DNA of 6,587 nt from DUZB01 sp964407525 (GTDB lineage: Bacteria; Desulfobacterota; DSM-4660; Desulfatiglandales; Desulfatiglandaceae): contig CAYOWC010000281.1 in NCBI GenBank assembly GCA_964407525.1, positions 1 to 6,587 on the forward strand, in the 5' to 3' direction. A model generated the notes under the pieces. It saw nothing but the letters and a program-made list of their open reading frames with translations. It did no database searches and was not told the origin of the DNA. The stretch's first letter is position 1. Every line of letters begins with the position of its first letter. Below, one piece after another: positions 1 through 6,202 of the stretch. The position numbers were made by a program, and so were the translations under genes.

Positions 1-14
1 GAGGAGGTCAGCAA

Positions 15-746
15 ATGAAATTAAGCGGTACCATAATTGATTTAAGCCAGGAAATCTATACCGATATGCCGGTTTATCCGGGTCATGCCAAGACCGTGAT
101 CTGGGAACACATGTCTCATGAAGAAAGCGGTCGCAATCTCGGTACGGGATTTTCCTATCAGTCCAGCGGACTTATGATGTGCGACCACGGCCCAACCCAC
201 ATAGATTCCGTCAGTCATCTCTCCCCGGATCCCAACGCCCCGTCTGTGGACGAAATCCCCCTGAACTATTGCGTTACTTCGGCCATCTGCATTGATGTAA
301 GCGATGTGGCGCCGCAGACCCAGTTCGGGCCGGACAAGATTGAGAGTGAACTCGACCGTTGGGGGCTGGATATCCGTCAGGGAGATACGATTCTGTTCCA
401 TACAGGGCACTACGAGAATTTTTACGGGACGCCCGAGTATATCACCCATCAGCCGGGACTCACCAGGGAGGCCACGGAATATATCATTGACAAAGGAGCG
501 ATCAATTTTGGCGTGGACAATACCAGCCCTGACATGTTTTTGGACAAAACTTATCCGTGTCATATGGTGTGCAGGGAACGGGAAGTTACGCATATAGAGA
601 ATCTGTGTAACCTGGACAAGCTGATTGGCAAGCGTTTTACTTTTATTGCGTTACCTTTACGAATACGGAAGGGAACGGGATCTCCAGTGCGGGCAGTGGC
701 CATTTTACCTGAAGGCGAGCCTGTGGAGTGGGATCTCGATTCTTAA
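15..746 (+). CDS. Cyclase family / kynurenine formamidase-like metal-dependent hydrolase
   Basis: This 243-residue protein belongs to the cyclase (PF04199) superfamily, whose members hydrolyse amide or ester bonds (N-formylkynurenine, isatin) with one or two divalent metals. The family motif HxGTHxDxPxH appears as H58-G-P-T-H62-I-D64-S-V-S-H68, keeping the metal-binding His/His/Asp/His but replacing GTH by PTH and the motif proline by Val. H183 and E195 near the C-terminus have the 12-residue spacing of the second His and the Glu ligand in KynB. There is no signal peptide or membrane segment, so it is probably cytoplasmic. The start is supported by AGGAGGT at 2-8, six bases before the ATG. 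The UlaG-like gene follows after 70 bases, probably in the same transcript. The substrate is unknown: no tryptophan-pathway gene is nearby, so a true kynurenine formamidase is doubtful. Family assignment is firm and substrate open. Confidence 0.88.
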   Translation: MKLSGTIIDLSQEIYTDMPVYPGHAKTVIWEHMSHEESGRNLGTGFSYQSSGLMMCDHGPTHIDSVSHLSPDPNAPSVDEIPLNYCVTSAICIDVSDVAPQTQFGPDKIESELDRWGLDIRQGDTILFHTGHYENFYGTPEYITHQPGLTREATEYIIDKGAINFGVDNTSPDMFLDKTYPCHMVCREREVTHIENLCNLDKLIGKRFTFIALPLRIRKGTGSPVRAVAILPEGEPVEWDLDS

Positions 747-816
747 TGAGAGAATGGGTGTAACTAAAAATTGATGAGCTTCGCAGGGGGCTCGCCTACA
801 TGAAAGGAGGCAAACG

Positions 817-1896
817 ATGGCTGATAATGTTGTCAAGTATGATGAGAAAGGTGTGATGGACGGCGGTACCGTTGGACTGCCGAGAGAGATGAATCGAGAC
901 ATCTGGCTGAGGGAAGTTTTTCCGGAATGGGGAAGCTTTCTCAATTACGAGATTGACCAGTTTGAGGTCCAGCCGGGGACCGGCGCCATGTGGTATTTCG
1001 GGGCTATGTCGTGTGCCCTCAAATCCCAGGCGGGGGCAGTGTTTACCGTGGACCTCTATTCGGGCCCCAGCCTCTTTACCGATTACTCCTATTGTGGCGT
1101 TTGCAGGACAAGCGGCGCGGAAAAGTTGTGGTGGATGAGGACCCATCCCATGGTTATCGACCCGTGGAAGTTCAAGAGGCTCGATGCGGTGTTCATCACC
1201 CATCATCACCAGGATCATATGGATTTCTATACGATCAGTGCGGCCCTGCAAACCACCAACTGTAAGTTTGTGGCCCCCCCCGAGGCGGCTCGAAGAATGA
1301 AGGCCAATATGGGCGTGCCGGACGATCGGTTGATTGTGGCGGAAGTGGGTAAGAGCATTCAAATTGCAGATATGAAAGTCGATTTCGCACCCAATTATGA
1401 CATCATTGCCAGCAAAACCGGCTTTGACCCACCGGCTCCTTATGAGGAAGTGGCAGTCAGCTATATTTTCAATACCGAAGGGGGAGGCATCGCCTTTTTG
1501 GGAGATAGTCTTTACCACAACGGTTACCGGATGGTAGGTGAAAAATATGACATCAGTGCCGTCTCCATGGCCATGGGGAATAATGCACCCGGTTATACGG
1601 ACAAGATGTCTCCCTGGGATCTGTGGCGTGTCGCCGAGGCTCTGAACACGGATGTGATTTTGCCCATGCACCATGACAACTGGGCCAATTGCCTTGAAGA
1701 TGCTTCCTACCTGGAGGATATCGTAGCCAAGAAGAACAAGGAGCCGAGACATCCTGAAATGAACGTGGTCAGCCTTCTGCCCGGCGCAAGGTACATCCAT
1801 CCGGACGATCGGGATATCGGTCGATACAGCTATCCGGACAACCGGGAAATGATGAACTGGAGAAAGAGCATGGAATACGGCCCTGACGCCAAGTAG
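817..1896 (+). CDS. UlaG-like metallo-beta-lactamase-fold lactonase
   Basis: The 359-residue product resembles E. coli UlaG, the L-ascorbate-6-phosphate lactonase (about 354 residues), along nearly its whole length. Shared landmarks are the N-terminal FPEWGS (35-40) and the PGTGAMW stretch (53-59), and the metal motif H129-x-H131-x-D133-H134. Others are GDS with D230, the YTDKMS region (260-265), and PMHHDNW (283-289), matching PFHHDIW of UlaG. The family uses a metal centre to open lactone rings of sugar acid phosphates. The start is fixed by AAAGGAGG at 803-810, six bases before the ATG. The gene lies 70 bases behind the cyclase-family gene. No ascorbate PTS (ulaABC) or pentose-phosphate genes are present, so the substrate need not be ascorbate-6-phosphate. 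The segment after the HxHxDH motif, around 195-210, differs from UlaG, which also argues for another lactone. No export signal is seen. Confidence 0.87.
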   Translation: MADNVVKYDEKGVMDGGTVGLPREMNRDIWLREVFPEWGSFLNYEIDQFEVQPGTGAMWYFGAMSCALKSQAGAVFTVDLYSGPSLFTDYSYCGVCRTSGAEKLWWMRTHPMVIDPWKFKRLDAVFITHHHQDHMDFYTISAALQTTNCKFVAPPEAARRMKANMGVPDDRLIVAEVGKSIQIADMKVDFAPNYDIIASKTGFDPPAPYEEVAVSYIFNTEGGGIAFLGDSLYHNGYRMVGEKYDISAVSMAMGNNAPGYTDKMSPWDLWRVAEALNTDVILPMHHDNWANCLEDASYLEDIVAKKNKEPRHPEMNVVSLLPGARYIHPDDRDIGRYSYPDNREMMNWRKSMEYGPDAK

Positions 1897-1912
1897 GCAC
1901 AGAACCCTTTCC

Positions 1913-1963
1913 CGCAAAGACGTCGTTGTTTCCATTCCGATTTGTGAAGCTGGCGTCTTTGCG
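1913..1963. repeat. 10-bp inverted repeat, possible hairpin after the UlaG-like gene
   Basis: CGCAAAGACG at 1913-1922 is perfectly complementary to CGTCTTTGCG at 1954-1963, with 31 bases between the arms. It begins 16 bases after the stop codon of the UlaG-like gene. The long loop and the lack of a T-run after the right arm make it a poor intrinsic terminator. It could still help end or stabilise the first transcript, or be a dispersed intergenic repeat. Confidence 0.5.
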
Positions 1964-1982
1964 TGTAAAATGAAAAATGCAA

Positions 1983-2017
1983 TTAGCGGTTAGCTGTGAG
2001 CTATTAGCTACAGGCTA
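1983..2017. repeat. TTAGC/AGCTA word repeats in the intergenic region
   Basis: TTAGC occurs at 1983-1987, 1990-1994 and 2004-2008. The last copy lies inside a short palindrome, AGCTA-T-TAGCT, at 2000-2010, followed by GGCTAG. The stretch contains no gene and looks like a degenerate intergenic repeat between the two transcription units. No function can be assigned. Confidence 0.4.
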
Positions 2018-2020
2018 GTC

Positions 2021-2056
2021 GAAGGTGTTAGATGTAACATATTTATAATGCTTAGA
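2021..2056 (+). promoter_or_regulatory. Candidate promoter with dyad operator for the dehydratase operon
   Basis: A perfect TATAAT (-10) lies at 2044-2049, 27 bases before the ATG of the AbfD-like gene. This would give a short leader of about 20 bases containing the AGGAG site at 2066-2070. The -35 position, 16-18 bases upstream, has no good TTGACA. A perfect dyad TGTTA-N4-TAACA (2026-2039) fills the spacer, where a repressor or activator could act. The weak -35 would fit activator dependence. The call rests on pattern only. Confidence 0.45.
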
Positions 2057-2076
2057 GAATAGAAGAGGAGCATCCC

Positions 2077-3522
2077 ATGCCCATGATGACGCCCGAGCAG
2101 TATGAGGAAAGCCTGAGAAGGCTCAACCTGGTGGTGCATATGTTCGGAGAACGTGTGGAAAACGTGGTGGACAATCCCATCATACGACCTTCCATGAACG
2201 CCGTGAAAAAGACCTACGAACTGGCCCACCTGCCGGAATATCAAGACCTGATGGTCGCCACCTCCCACCTTTCGGGGGAGAAGATCAACCGGTTTACCCA
2301 TATCCATCAAAACACCAAAGACTTGGTGAAGAAAAGCAAGATGGGGCGGTTGCTGGGTCGTCATACGGGATGCTGCTTTCAAAGGTGCGTGGGCATGGAC
2401 ACTCTCAACGCCCTGTCTATCGTCACCTTCAATATCGATCAGAAACATGGGACTACTTACCATGAACGCTTTCTGAAATATCTGGCCTATGTTCAGGAGA
2501 ATGACCTTACCTGCGACGGCGCCATGACCGACCCCAAAGGGGACAGGCGGCTTCCCCCCCATGGACAGCCGGACCCTGATCATTTCCTCCACGTGGTGGA
2601 AGAAAGAGAAGACGGCATTGTAGTCAGAGGGGCCAAGGCCCACCAGACCGGGGCATTGAATTCCCATGAAATTATCGTCATGCCTACCATCTCCATGAGA
2701 AAAGAAGACGAAGACTATGCTGTTTCTTTTGCCCTCCCAAGTGACGCGGAAGGAATCCTCTATATCATGGGGCGTCAGTCCTGTGATACCCGAAAACTGG
2801 AAGGGGGAAATATGGACCAGGGCAACCTCCTGTTCGGGGGACATGAAGCCCTGGTGGTTTTCGACGACGTGTTCGTACCGTGGGACCGGATCTTCATGTA
2901 CAAGGAATATGATTTTGTGGGGCAATTGGTAGAGGTCTTTGCCGCGTATCACCGCCAGAGCTATGCCTGTAAGGTGGGTGTGGGCGACGTACTCATAGGT
3001 GCTGCCCAGACGGCTGCTGAATACAACGGGGCTCAGAAAGCATCCCATATTAAAGACAAAATCATTGAGATGAATCACCTTAACGAGACCCTCTTCTGTG
3101 GTTGTATCGCCTGCGCATCGGAAGGCCACAAGGAACCGTCGGGAACGTATGCCGTCAACACCCTTTTAGCCAATGTGCACAAGCACAATGTCACGCGGTT
3201 CCCCTATGAGATATCACGACTGGCCCAGGATATTGCCGGGGGGCTTATGGTCACCATGCCTTCGGAGAAAGATCTGAGAGCGCCGGAAACCAAGAAATGG
3301 GTGGAGAAGTACTTCAAGGCCGATCCGGAAACCCCCACGGAACACCGCCTTCGCATCCTCAGACTCATCGAAAACGTCTGTCTGGGAACAGCGGCGGTCG
3401 GCTATTTGACCGAATCCATGCATGGTGCCGGGTCCCCCCAGGCCCAGCGAATTATGATCGCCCGGCTGGTAAACATGGAAGAGAAAAAAAGGGCGGCGAA
3501 AAAACTCTGTGGCATCGAATGA
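2077..3522 (+). CDS. abfD: 4-hydroxybutyryl-CoA dehydratase / vinylacetyl-CoA isomerase-like protein (AbfD family)
   Basis: This 481-residue protein is strongly similar to Clostridium aminobutyricum AbfD (490 residues). AbfD dehydrates 4-hydroxybutyryl-CoA to crotonyl-CoA by a ketyl-radical mechanism using FAD and a [4Fe-4S] cluster. Near-identical blocks are CFQRCVGMD (100-108), DGAMTDPKGDR (147-157), REDGIVVRGAKAHQTG (177-192) and TESMHGAGSPQAQRIMIAR (445-463). The expected cluster ligands are C100, C104, H292 and C298. E257, Y296, K299, T191, Q102 and E446 match residues recalled as active-site residues in AbfD. Flavin hydroxylases of the HpaB family, which share the fold, lack the cluster ligands, so a dehydratase is the better call. 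Oddity: H292 and C298 are one residue closer than in AbfD (H292/C299). The start has AGGAG at 2066-2070, six bases upstream. The gene overlaps the next one by 14 bases. The true substrate may be a substituted gamma-hydroxyacyl-CoA. Confidence 0.92.
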   Translation: MPMMTPEQYEESLRRLNLVVHMFGERVENVVDNPIIRPSMNAVKKTYELAHLPEYQDLMVATSHLSGEKINRFTHIHQNTKDLVKKSKMGRLLGRHTGCCFQRCVGMDTLNALSIVTFNIDQKHGTTYHERFLKYLAYVQENDLTCDGAMTDPKGDRRLPPHGQPDPDHFLHVVEEREDGIVVRGAKAHQTGALNSHEIIVMPTISMRKEDEDYAVSFALPSDAEGILYIMGRQSCDTRKLEGGNMDQGNLLFGGHEALVVFDDVFVPWDRIFMYKEYDFVGQLVEVFAAYHRQSYACKVGVGDVLIGAAQTAAEYNGAQKASHIKDKIIEMNHLNETLFCGCIACASEGHKEPSGTYAVNTLLANVHKHNVTRFPYEISRLAQDIAGGLMVTMPSEKDLRAPETKKWVEKYFKADPETPTEHRLRILRLIENVCLGTAAVGYLTESMHGAGSPQAQRIMIARLVNMEEKKRAAKKLCGIE

Positions 3523-3805
3523 CCGAAAACAATCCCTTTTGAGGATCGGGATCAAGTTCTGCGGTGGTTGTAATCCTGAATTTGATAGGGGTTTGATGGC
3601 AAACCGCATCGCAGAGACTTTGAAAGGAAAAGCGAAAGTGGTTCCTCTTGAAGAAGGGGAAGTGGAGGCCGTTATAGCCGTTGAAGGGTGTCCCACGGCG
3701 TGCGCTGATCTGGATTCTTTTTCTGATGTGCCCATTTACAAGATTACCTCCGAGGAGGAAGGAGACCGTTTTGTGGAGCGGGTGGCCCAAGGTCGTTTTC
3801 CGTGA
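3509..3805 (+). CDS. Small four-cysteine protein (CGGC / GCPxxC), function unknown
   Basis: The product is a 98-residue soluble protein of unknown function. It has two cysteine pairs: C18-G-G-C21, followed by NPEFDRG, and G60-C61-P-T-A-C65-A-D. The spacing suggests a metal or Fe-S site or a redox-active pair, but nothing proves it. The region between the motifs has a beta-strand/helix alternation like a small alpha/beta domain. The reading frame starts with GTG inside the end of the AbfD-like gene, overlapping it by 14 bases. A TTG at 3539 (codon 11) is an alternative start that would still retain both motifs. The stop overlaps the GTG of the next gene as GTGA. This packing implies translational coupling to the dehydratase. 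A role in cluster assembly, activation or electron supply for the dehydratase is a guess from context. I recall similar CGGCNP...GCPxxCAD small proteins in anaerobes, without a named family. Confidence 0.8.
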   Translation: MASNDRKQSLLRIGIKFCGGCNPEFDRGLMANRIAETLKGKAKVVPLEEGEVEAVIAVEGCPTACADLDSFSDVPIYKITSEEEGDRFVERVAQGRFP

Positions 3806-4551
3806 AAATACTCATCCTCGCAGATATTCATGCCAATCTGGCGGCTCTTCAGGCTGTTTTTGAAGCAGAGGGTTCATGGGACGAAATTCTTTTCCTGGGA
3901 GATGCGGTGGGGTGGGGTCCCAATCCTGAGGAGGTGTTGACCCTGCTTTCGGAGCAGCATGGGGTTTTTGTCATGGGCAATCATGACTGGAATATGCTCA
4001 GGGCGGATCAAATAGAGAAGAATGGGACCTCTGATGTCCTCTGGATGAAGTGGAGTCGGGATCAGATCTCATCCAGGAACCTGGAATTCTTGTCTTCTTT
4101 TTCTCCGCCCTGCGTTGTGGTGCGGCAAGGTCTGACCATGCGTCTCATCCATGGCGACGCCATTCATGGGGAAAAAGACCGCCTTTGGCCCGATTCCCCT
4201 CCCGAGTTGTTTATGGCCCTCAAAACCCGATACGATGAACCCCATATCCTCATCAGCCATACCCACGTGCAGTTTGAGCGAAATCTCAAAGGAACGCATT
4301 TTGTTAATCCGGGAGGATTAGGACAACCCAGATTGGGCCAGGTAGTGGCAGGCTACGGTGTGCTGGAAAATGGCGACATCTGTCTGAAGGGGGCTCCCTA
4401 TGATGCGGAAAAAACCGCGAAAGGGATGGACCGTATCCCCCTTGAGAGGGATTTTGTCCATGCGTGGAAATCGTCTTTTCGCCAGGGGACTGTTCCAGGT
4501 TTTTACTTCATACGGGACTTTTCGCCCTTGATGAAAATGGGGTTGCGGTAA
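3802..4551 (+). CDS. Calcineurin-like metallophosphoesterase (YfcE/MJ0936 type)
   Basis: This 249-residue protein has the metallophosphoesterase signature in order. D8-x-H10 lies in LADIH, followed by G33-D34, G59-N-H-D62, H117 in IHGD, S152-H-T-H155 and N169-P-G-G. These supply the dinuclear metal site of phosphodiesterases and phosphatases of the PF12850 type. Two motif positions differ from the usual form: the canonical GHTH is SHTH, and NPGS is NPGG. The catalytic His residues remain. About 55 residues follow the core, containing the DAEKTAKGM segment usual for this group. The gene starts with GTG in a four-base GTGA overlap with the Cys-protein stop, so it belongs to the same operon and is probably translationally coupled. 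No signal peptide is seen. The substrate is unknown, and its link to the dehydratase is not obvious beyond co-transcription. Confidence 0.87.
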   Translation: MKILILADIHANLAALQAVFEAEGSWDEILFLGDAVGWGPNPEEVLTLLSEQHGVFVMGNHDWNMLRADQIEKNGTSDVLWMKWSRDQISSRNLEFLSSFSPPCVVVRQGLTMRLIHGDAIHGEKDRLWPDSPPELFMALKTRYDEPHILISHTHVQFERNLKGTHFVNPGGLGQPRLGQVVAGYGVLENGDICLKGAPYDAEKTAKGMDRIPLERDFVHAWKSSFRQGTVPGFYFIRDFSPLMKMGLR

Positions 4552-4562
4552 GGTGCTTCAGG

Positions 4563-4613
4563 GGTTCAAAGGTTCAACGTTCAGAGGTTCAACGTTCAAT
4601 GGTTCACGGTTCG
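4563..4613 (+). repeat. Degenerate GGTTCAA tandem array (left)
   Basis: Seven consecutive units of 7-8 bases follow the pattern (G)GTTCAA/GTTCAG/GTTCAC with small variations, starting 11 bases after the phosphoesterase stop. The 27 bases at 4563-4589 match the reverse complement of 4908-4934 at both ends (GGTTCAA at the start, GTTCAGAGGTT at the end). The mid-section is shifted by one base. This array and the right-hand one face each other across 318 bases. Confidence 0.75.
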
Positions 4614-4790
4614 CGCGAGAATAAGGCCTGAACAAAGAAAAGTCGGGTTTGCTTCAAACTTTGGTCATTAGATTTTTTTCTTACTCATAATCTTAATCGT
4701 AAACCGAACGAGTTTCATACGAACGGCGCCCCTGGCTGGAAAAAAATTAGGTAGATCGAAACATAAACATATGTATTTCATAGCAGCTTT

Positions 4791-4887
4791 CTGTGTGAGC
4801 GGCGTCCCGCCGCGATTTTCCAGGTGTCTCGGAGTATAGACTCCTTTTTCATGCAGATCCGGTCGTGGCAGGATGCCACTCACACAG
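4791..4887. repeat. Inverted pair of REP-like hairpins (BIME-like element)
   Basis: A 23-base unit at 4791-4813 recurs inverted at 4865-4887, with 19 of 23 positions identical. Each unit is CTGTGTGAG followed by its own perfect 6-bp hairpin with a 3-base loop: stems 4799-4804/4808-4813 with loop TCC on the left, and 4865-4870/4874-4879 with loop GGA on the right. The four differences are two compensatory base-pair swaps (C-G to T-A, G-C to A-T) inside the small hairpins. The two units can also pair with each other as one long imperfect stem. The layout resembles paired REP elements, which are moved by RAYT-type Y1 transposases, although no such gene is in the window. Confidence 0.7.
4823..4849 (+). 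terminator. Terminator-like hairpin with T-run between the two REP-like units
   Basis: GGAGT (4831-4835) pairs with ACTCC (4840-4844) around the tetraloop ATAG, and five Ts follow at 4845-4849. A competing fold pairs 4823-4829 with 4838-4844 (seven positions, one T-T mismatch) and ends at the same T-run. It resembles a short rho-independent terminator for + strand transcripts, about 270 bases after the phosphoesterase stop. The stem is short, so termination would be modest. It may simply be the linker of the hairpin pair. Confidence 0.4.
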
Positions 4888-4907
4888 GGGTGGAAATCAG
4901 CGATCCA

Positions 4908-4934
4908 AACCTCTGAACCTTTGAACCTTGAACC
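4908..4934 (-). repeat. GGTTCAA array in reverse orientation (right)
   Basis: Read on the - strand, this 27-base stretch gives four GGTT-containing units (GGTTCAA, GGTTCAAA, GGTTCAGA, GGTT). It mirrors the left array at 4563-4589. It ends 27 bases before the UPF0261 start codon, within what should be that gene's leader or promoter, so it could influence expression by pairing with the left array. Confidence 0.7.
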
Positions 4935-4961
4935 AATAAAGATTCACACGAGGTCTCTCCC

Positions 4962-6176
4962 ATGGCAAAAAAACCAAAGACCATCCTCATCGTCGGATCT
5001 CTCGACACCAAGGGGGAAGAGTGCTTTTATATCAAGGAGCTGGTTGAAAAAAGCCGACTTAATGGGGTTGTGATTGACTGTGGTTCGTTGAGCAGGCCTT
5101 TTAGAAAGGGTGATATCACCCGCCATGAAGTCGCCCGAAAGGGCGGGACCACCTTGCGTGATTTGCTCAAGACAGGAAATAAAGGAAAAGTGATCCAGGG
5201 AATGACCGACGGATTGAAGGTCTGGGTCAGGGAACTCTACAAGAAAGACGAGATCCATGGGATCATAGCCCTTGGGGGAGGGCAGGGGACAGCCATGGGT
5301 ACCGGGGCCATGCAGATGCTGCCTTTGGGTTTTCCGAAGGTCATGGTGTCCACCATTGCGTCGGGGAATATGAGACCTTTTCTCCAGACCACGGATATCG
5401 CCGTTTTTCCATCCATTACGGATGTCTTCGGTTGCAACTTCGTGTTCAATCGAATCCTGGAGAATGCGGTGTATGCCGTGATCGCCATGACGAAGAATTT
5501 TAAGCCTATCCGGAAGGGCAAAGTAAAAGCCGTGGGGGTAACCGCCTTCGGTACCACGACTGCGGGTCTCAAAAAAATGAAAGAGATCCTGAATGGAAAA
5601 GGGCTGGAAGTGATTCTTTTTCATGCAAATGGGACCGGCGGCAAGGCCATGGAGGAAATGGCGGATCTGGGCTATTTTGATGGGATCCTGGATTGGTCTA
5701 CACAGGAAATCATTGCCGAGGTTGGTCATGGCATTTTCGCTTCCGGAAAGGATAGGATGCGGATTCCTTCTCAAATGGAGATCCCCTACCTGGTGGCTCC
5801 GGGGGCCATTGACTATATTACCATGGGACCGCACAGGCAGCTTACCAGGGCGTGGCAGAAAAGAAATATCATCATACACAACCGGAATATCACCTTGGTT
5901 CGCGCAACGGAAAAAGAGATGATTCAGGCGGCAAGGTTCCTTTCGCGGAAACTCAATAAATCCAAGGGGCCTGTAAAGATTATGATCCCGTTGAAGGGGT
6001 TTTGCGAACCCAACGCAAAGGGAAAACAGTTCTACGATCCTGAGGCCGACGGCAGTTTCATTAAGACTTTGGAAGAGAATCTCAGGAGTGATATCCCGGT
6101 TATCAAGGTTAATGCGCATATCAACGACATTTCTTTCGTCAGAAAGGGCGCGGAGCAGATGCTCCAAATGTTGTAG
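4962..6176 (+). CDS. Tm-1-like ATP-binding domain / UPF0261 family protein
   Basis: The 404-residue product is a full-length UPF0261 (Tm-1-like, PF06792) protein. The N-terminal domain (about 1-175) has VGSLDTKGEE (11-20), the glycine-rich LGGGQGTAMGTGAM (104-117), PKVMVSTIASG (125-135) and the SITDVFG segment (151-157). The C-terminal domain (about 186-404) has FHANGTGGKAMEEM (220-233), APGAIDY (279-285), DPEADGSF (359-366) and HINDISFV (386-393). The tomato Tm-1 relative binds ATP and blocks a viral replicase. The bacterial role is not established, and these proteins are often found beside catabolic hydrolase or lyase genes. The start has a weak GAGG at 4950-4953, eight bases upstream. The downstream metallohydrolase gene is 26 bases away with a strong ribosome site, so the two form an operon. 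It is cytoplasmic by lack of any signal or membrane segment. Family call is secure, function unknown. Confidence 0.88.
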   Translation: MAKKPKTILIVGSLDTKGEECFYIKELVEKSRLNGVVIDCGSLSRPFRKGDITRHEVARKGGTTLRDLLKTGNKGKVIQGMTDGLKVWVRELYKKDEIHGIIALGGGQGTAMGTGAMQMLPLGFPKVMVSTIASGNMRPFLQTTDIAVFPSITDVFGCNFVFNRILENAVYAVIAMTKNFKPIRKGKVKAVGVTAFGTTTAGLKKMKEILNGKGLEVILFHANGTGGKAMEEMADLGYFDGILDWSTQEIIAEVGHGIFASGKDRMRIPSQMEIPYLVAPGAIDYITMGPHRQLTRAWQKRNIIIHNRNITLVRATEKEMIQAARFLSRKLNKSKGPVKIMIPLKGFCEPNAKGKQFYDPEADGSFIKTLEENLRSDIPVIKVNAHINDISFVRKGAEQMLQML

Positions 6177-6202
6177 GGCAAATACTATTAAGGAGGAATT
6201 CC

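Larger units (their letters stand above)
4552..4961. other. 410-base structured noncoding region
   Basis: No credible gene lies between the phosphoesterase stop and the UPF0261 start. From left to right it holds a GGTTCAA tandem array (4563-4613), then a small hairpin (GTTTG 4647-4651 with CAAAC 4655-4659) followed 13 bases later by seven Ts (4673-4679). That pairing is a weak terminator candidate for the upstream operon. Next comes an AT-rich part with the palindrome ACATATGT (4767-4774), then the inverted pair of hairpins (4791-4887) and the opposite-facing GGTTCAA array (4908-4934). No convincing sigma-70 promoter for the UPF0261 gene was found. Confidence 0.7.

Noticed and set aside
796..1935. 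379-codon open frame on the - strand
   Set aside because: It lies antisense over the UlaG-like gene, has no recognisable domain, and is His-rich as expected for an antisense shadow of a coding frame.
1913..1963. Strong rho-independent terminator
   Set aside because: The 31-base loop and the absence of a T-run after the right arm do not fit, so it is listed only as an inverted repeat.
2008..3129. 373-codon open frame on the - strand
   Set aside because: It is antisense to the strongly conserved AbfD-like gene and shows no family motif of its own.
3519..3542. ATG in an ATGA overlap with the AbfD-like stop as start of the next gene
   Set aside because: That frame ends after seven codons. The Cys-protein frame must start at GTG 3509 or TTG 3539.
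4563..4613. CRISPR array
   Set aside because: The units are 7-8 bases and contiguous, with no spacers and no cas genes.
4668..4883. 71-codon open frame on the - strand in the noncoding region
   Set aside because: It runs through the paired hairpins and the T-run, has no recognisable domain, and has no clear ribosome site. Its openness is explained by chance.
4563..4934. Insertion sequence
   Set aside because: No transposase frame, no clean terminal inverted repeats and no target-site duplication are evident. Only a non-autonomous repeat element remains possible.
4944..6167. 407-codon open frame on the - strand
   Set aside because: It is an antisense shadow of the UPF0261 gene, whose family blocks are clear along the full length of the + frame.
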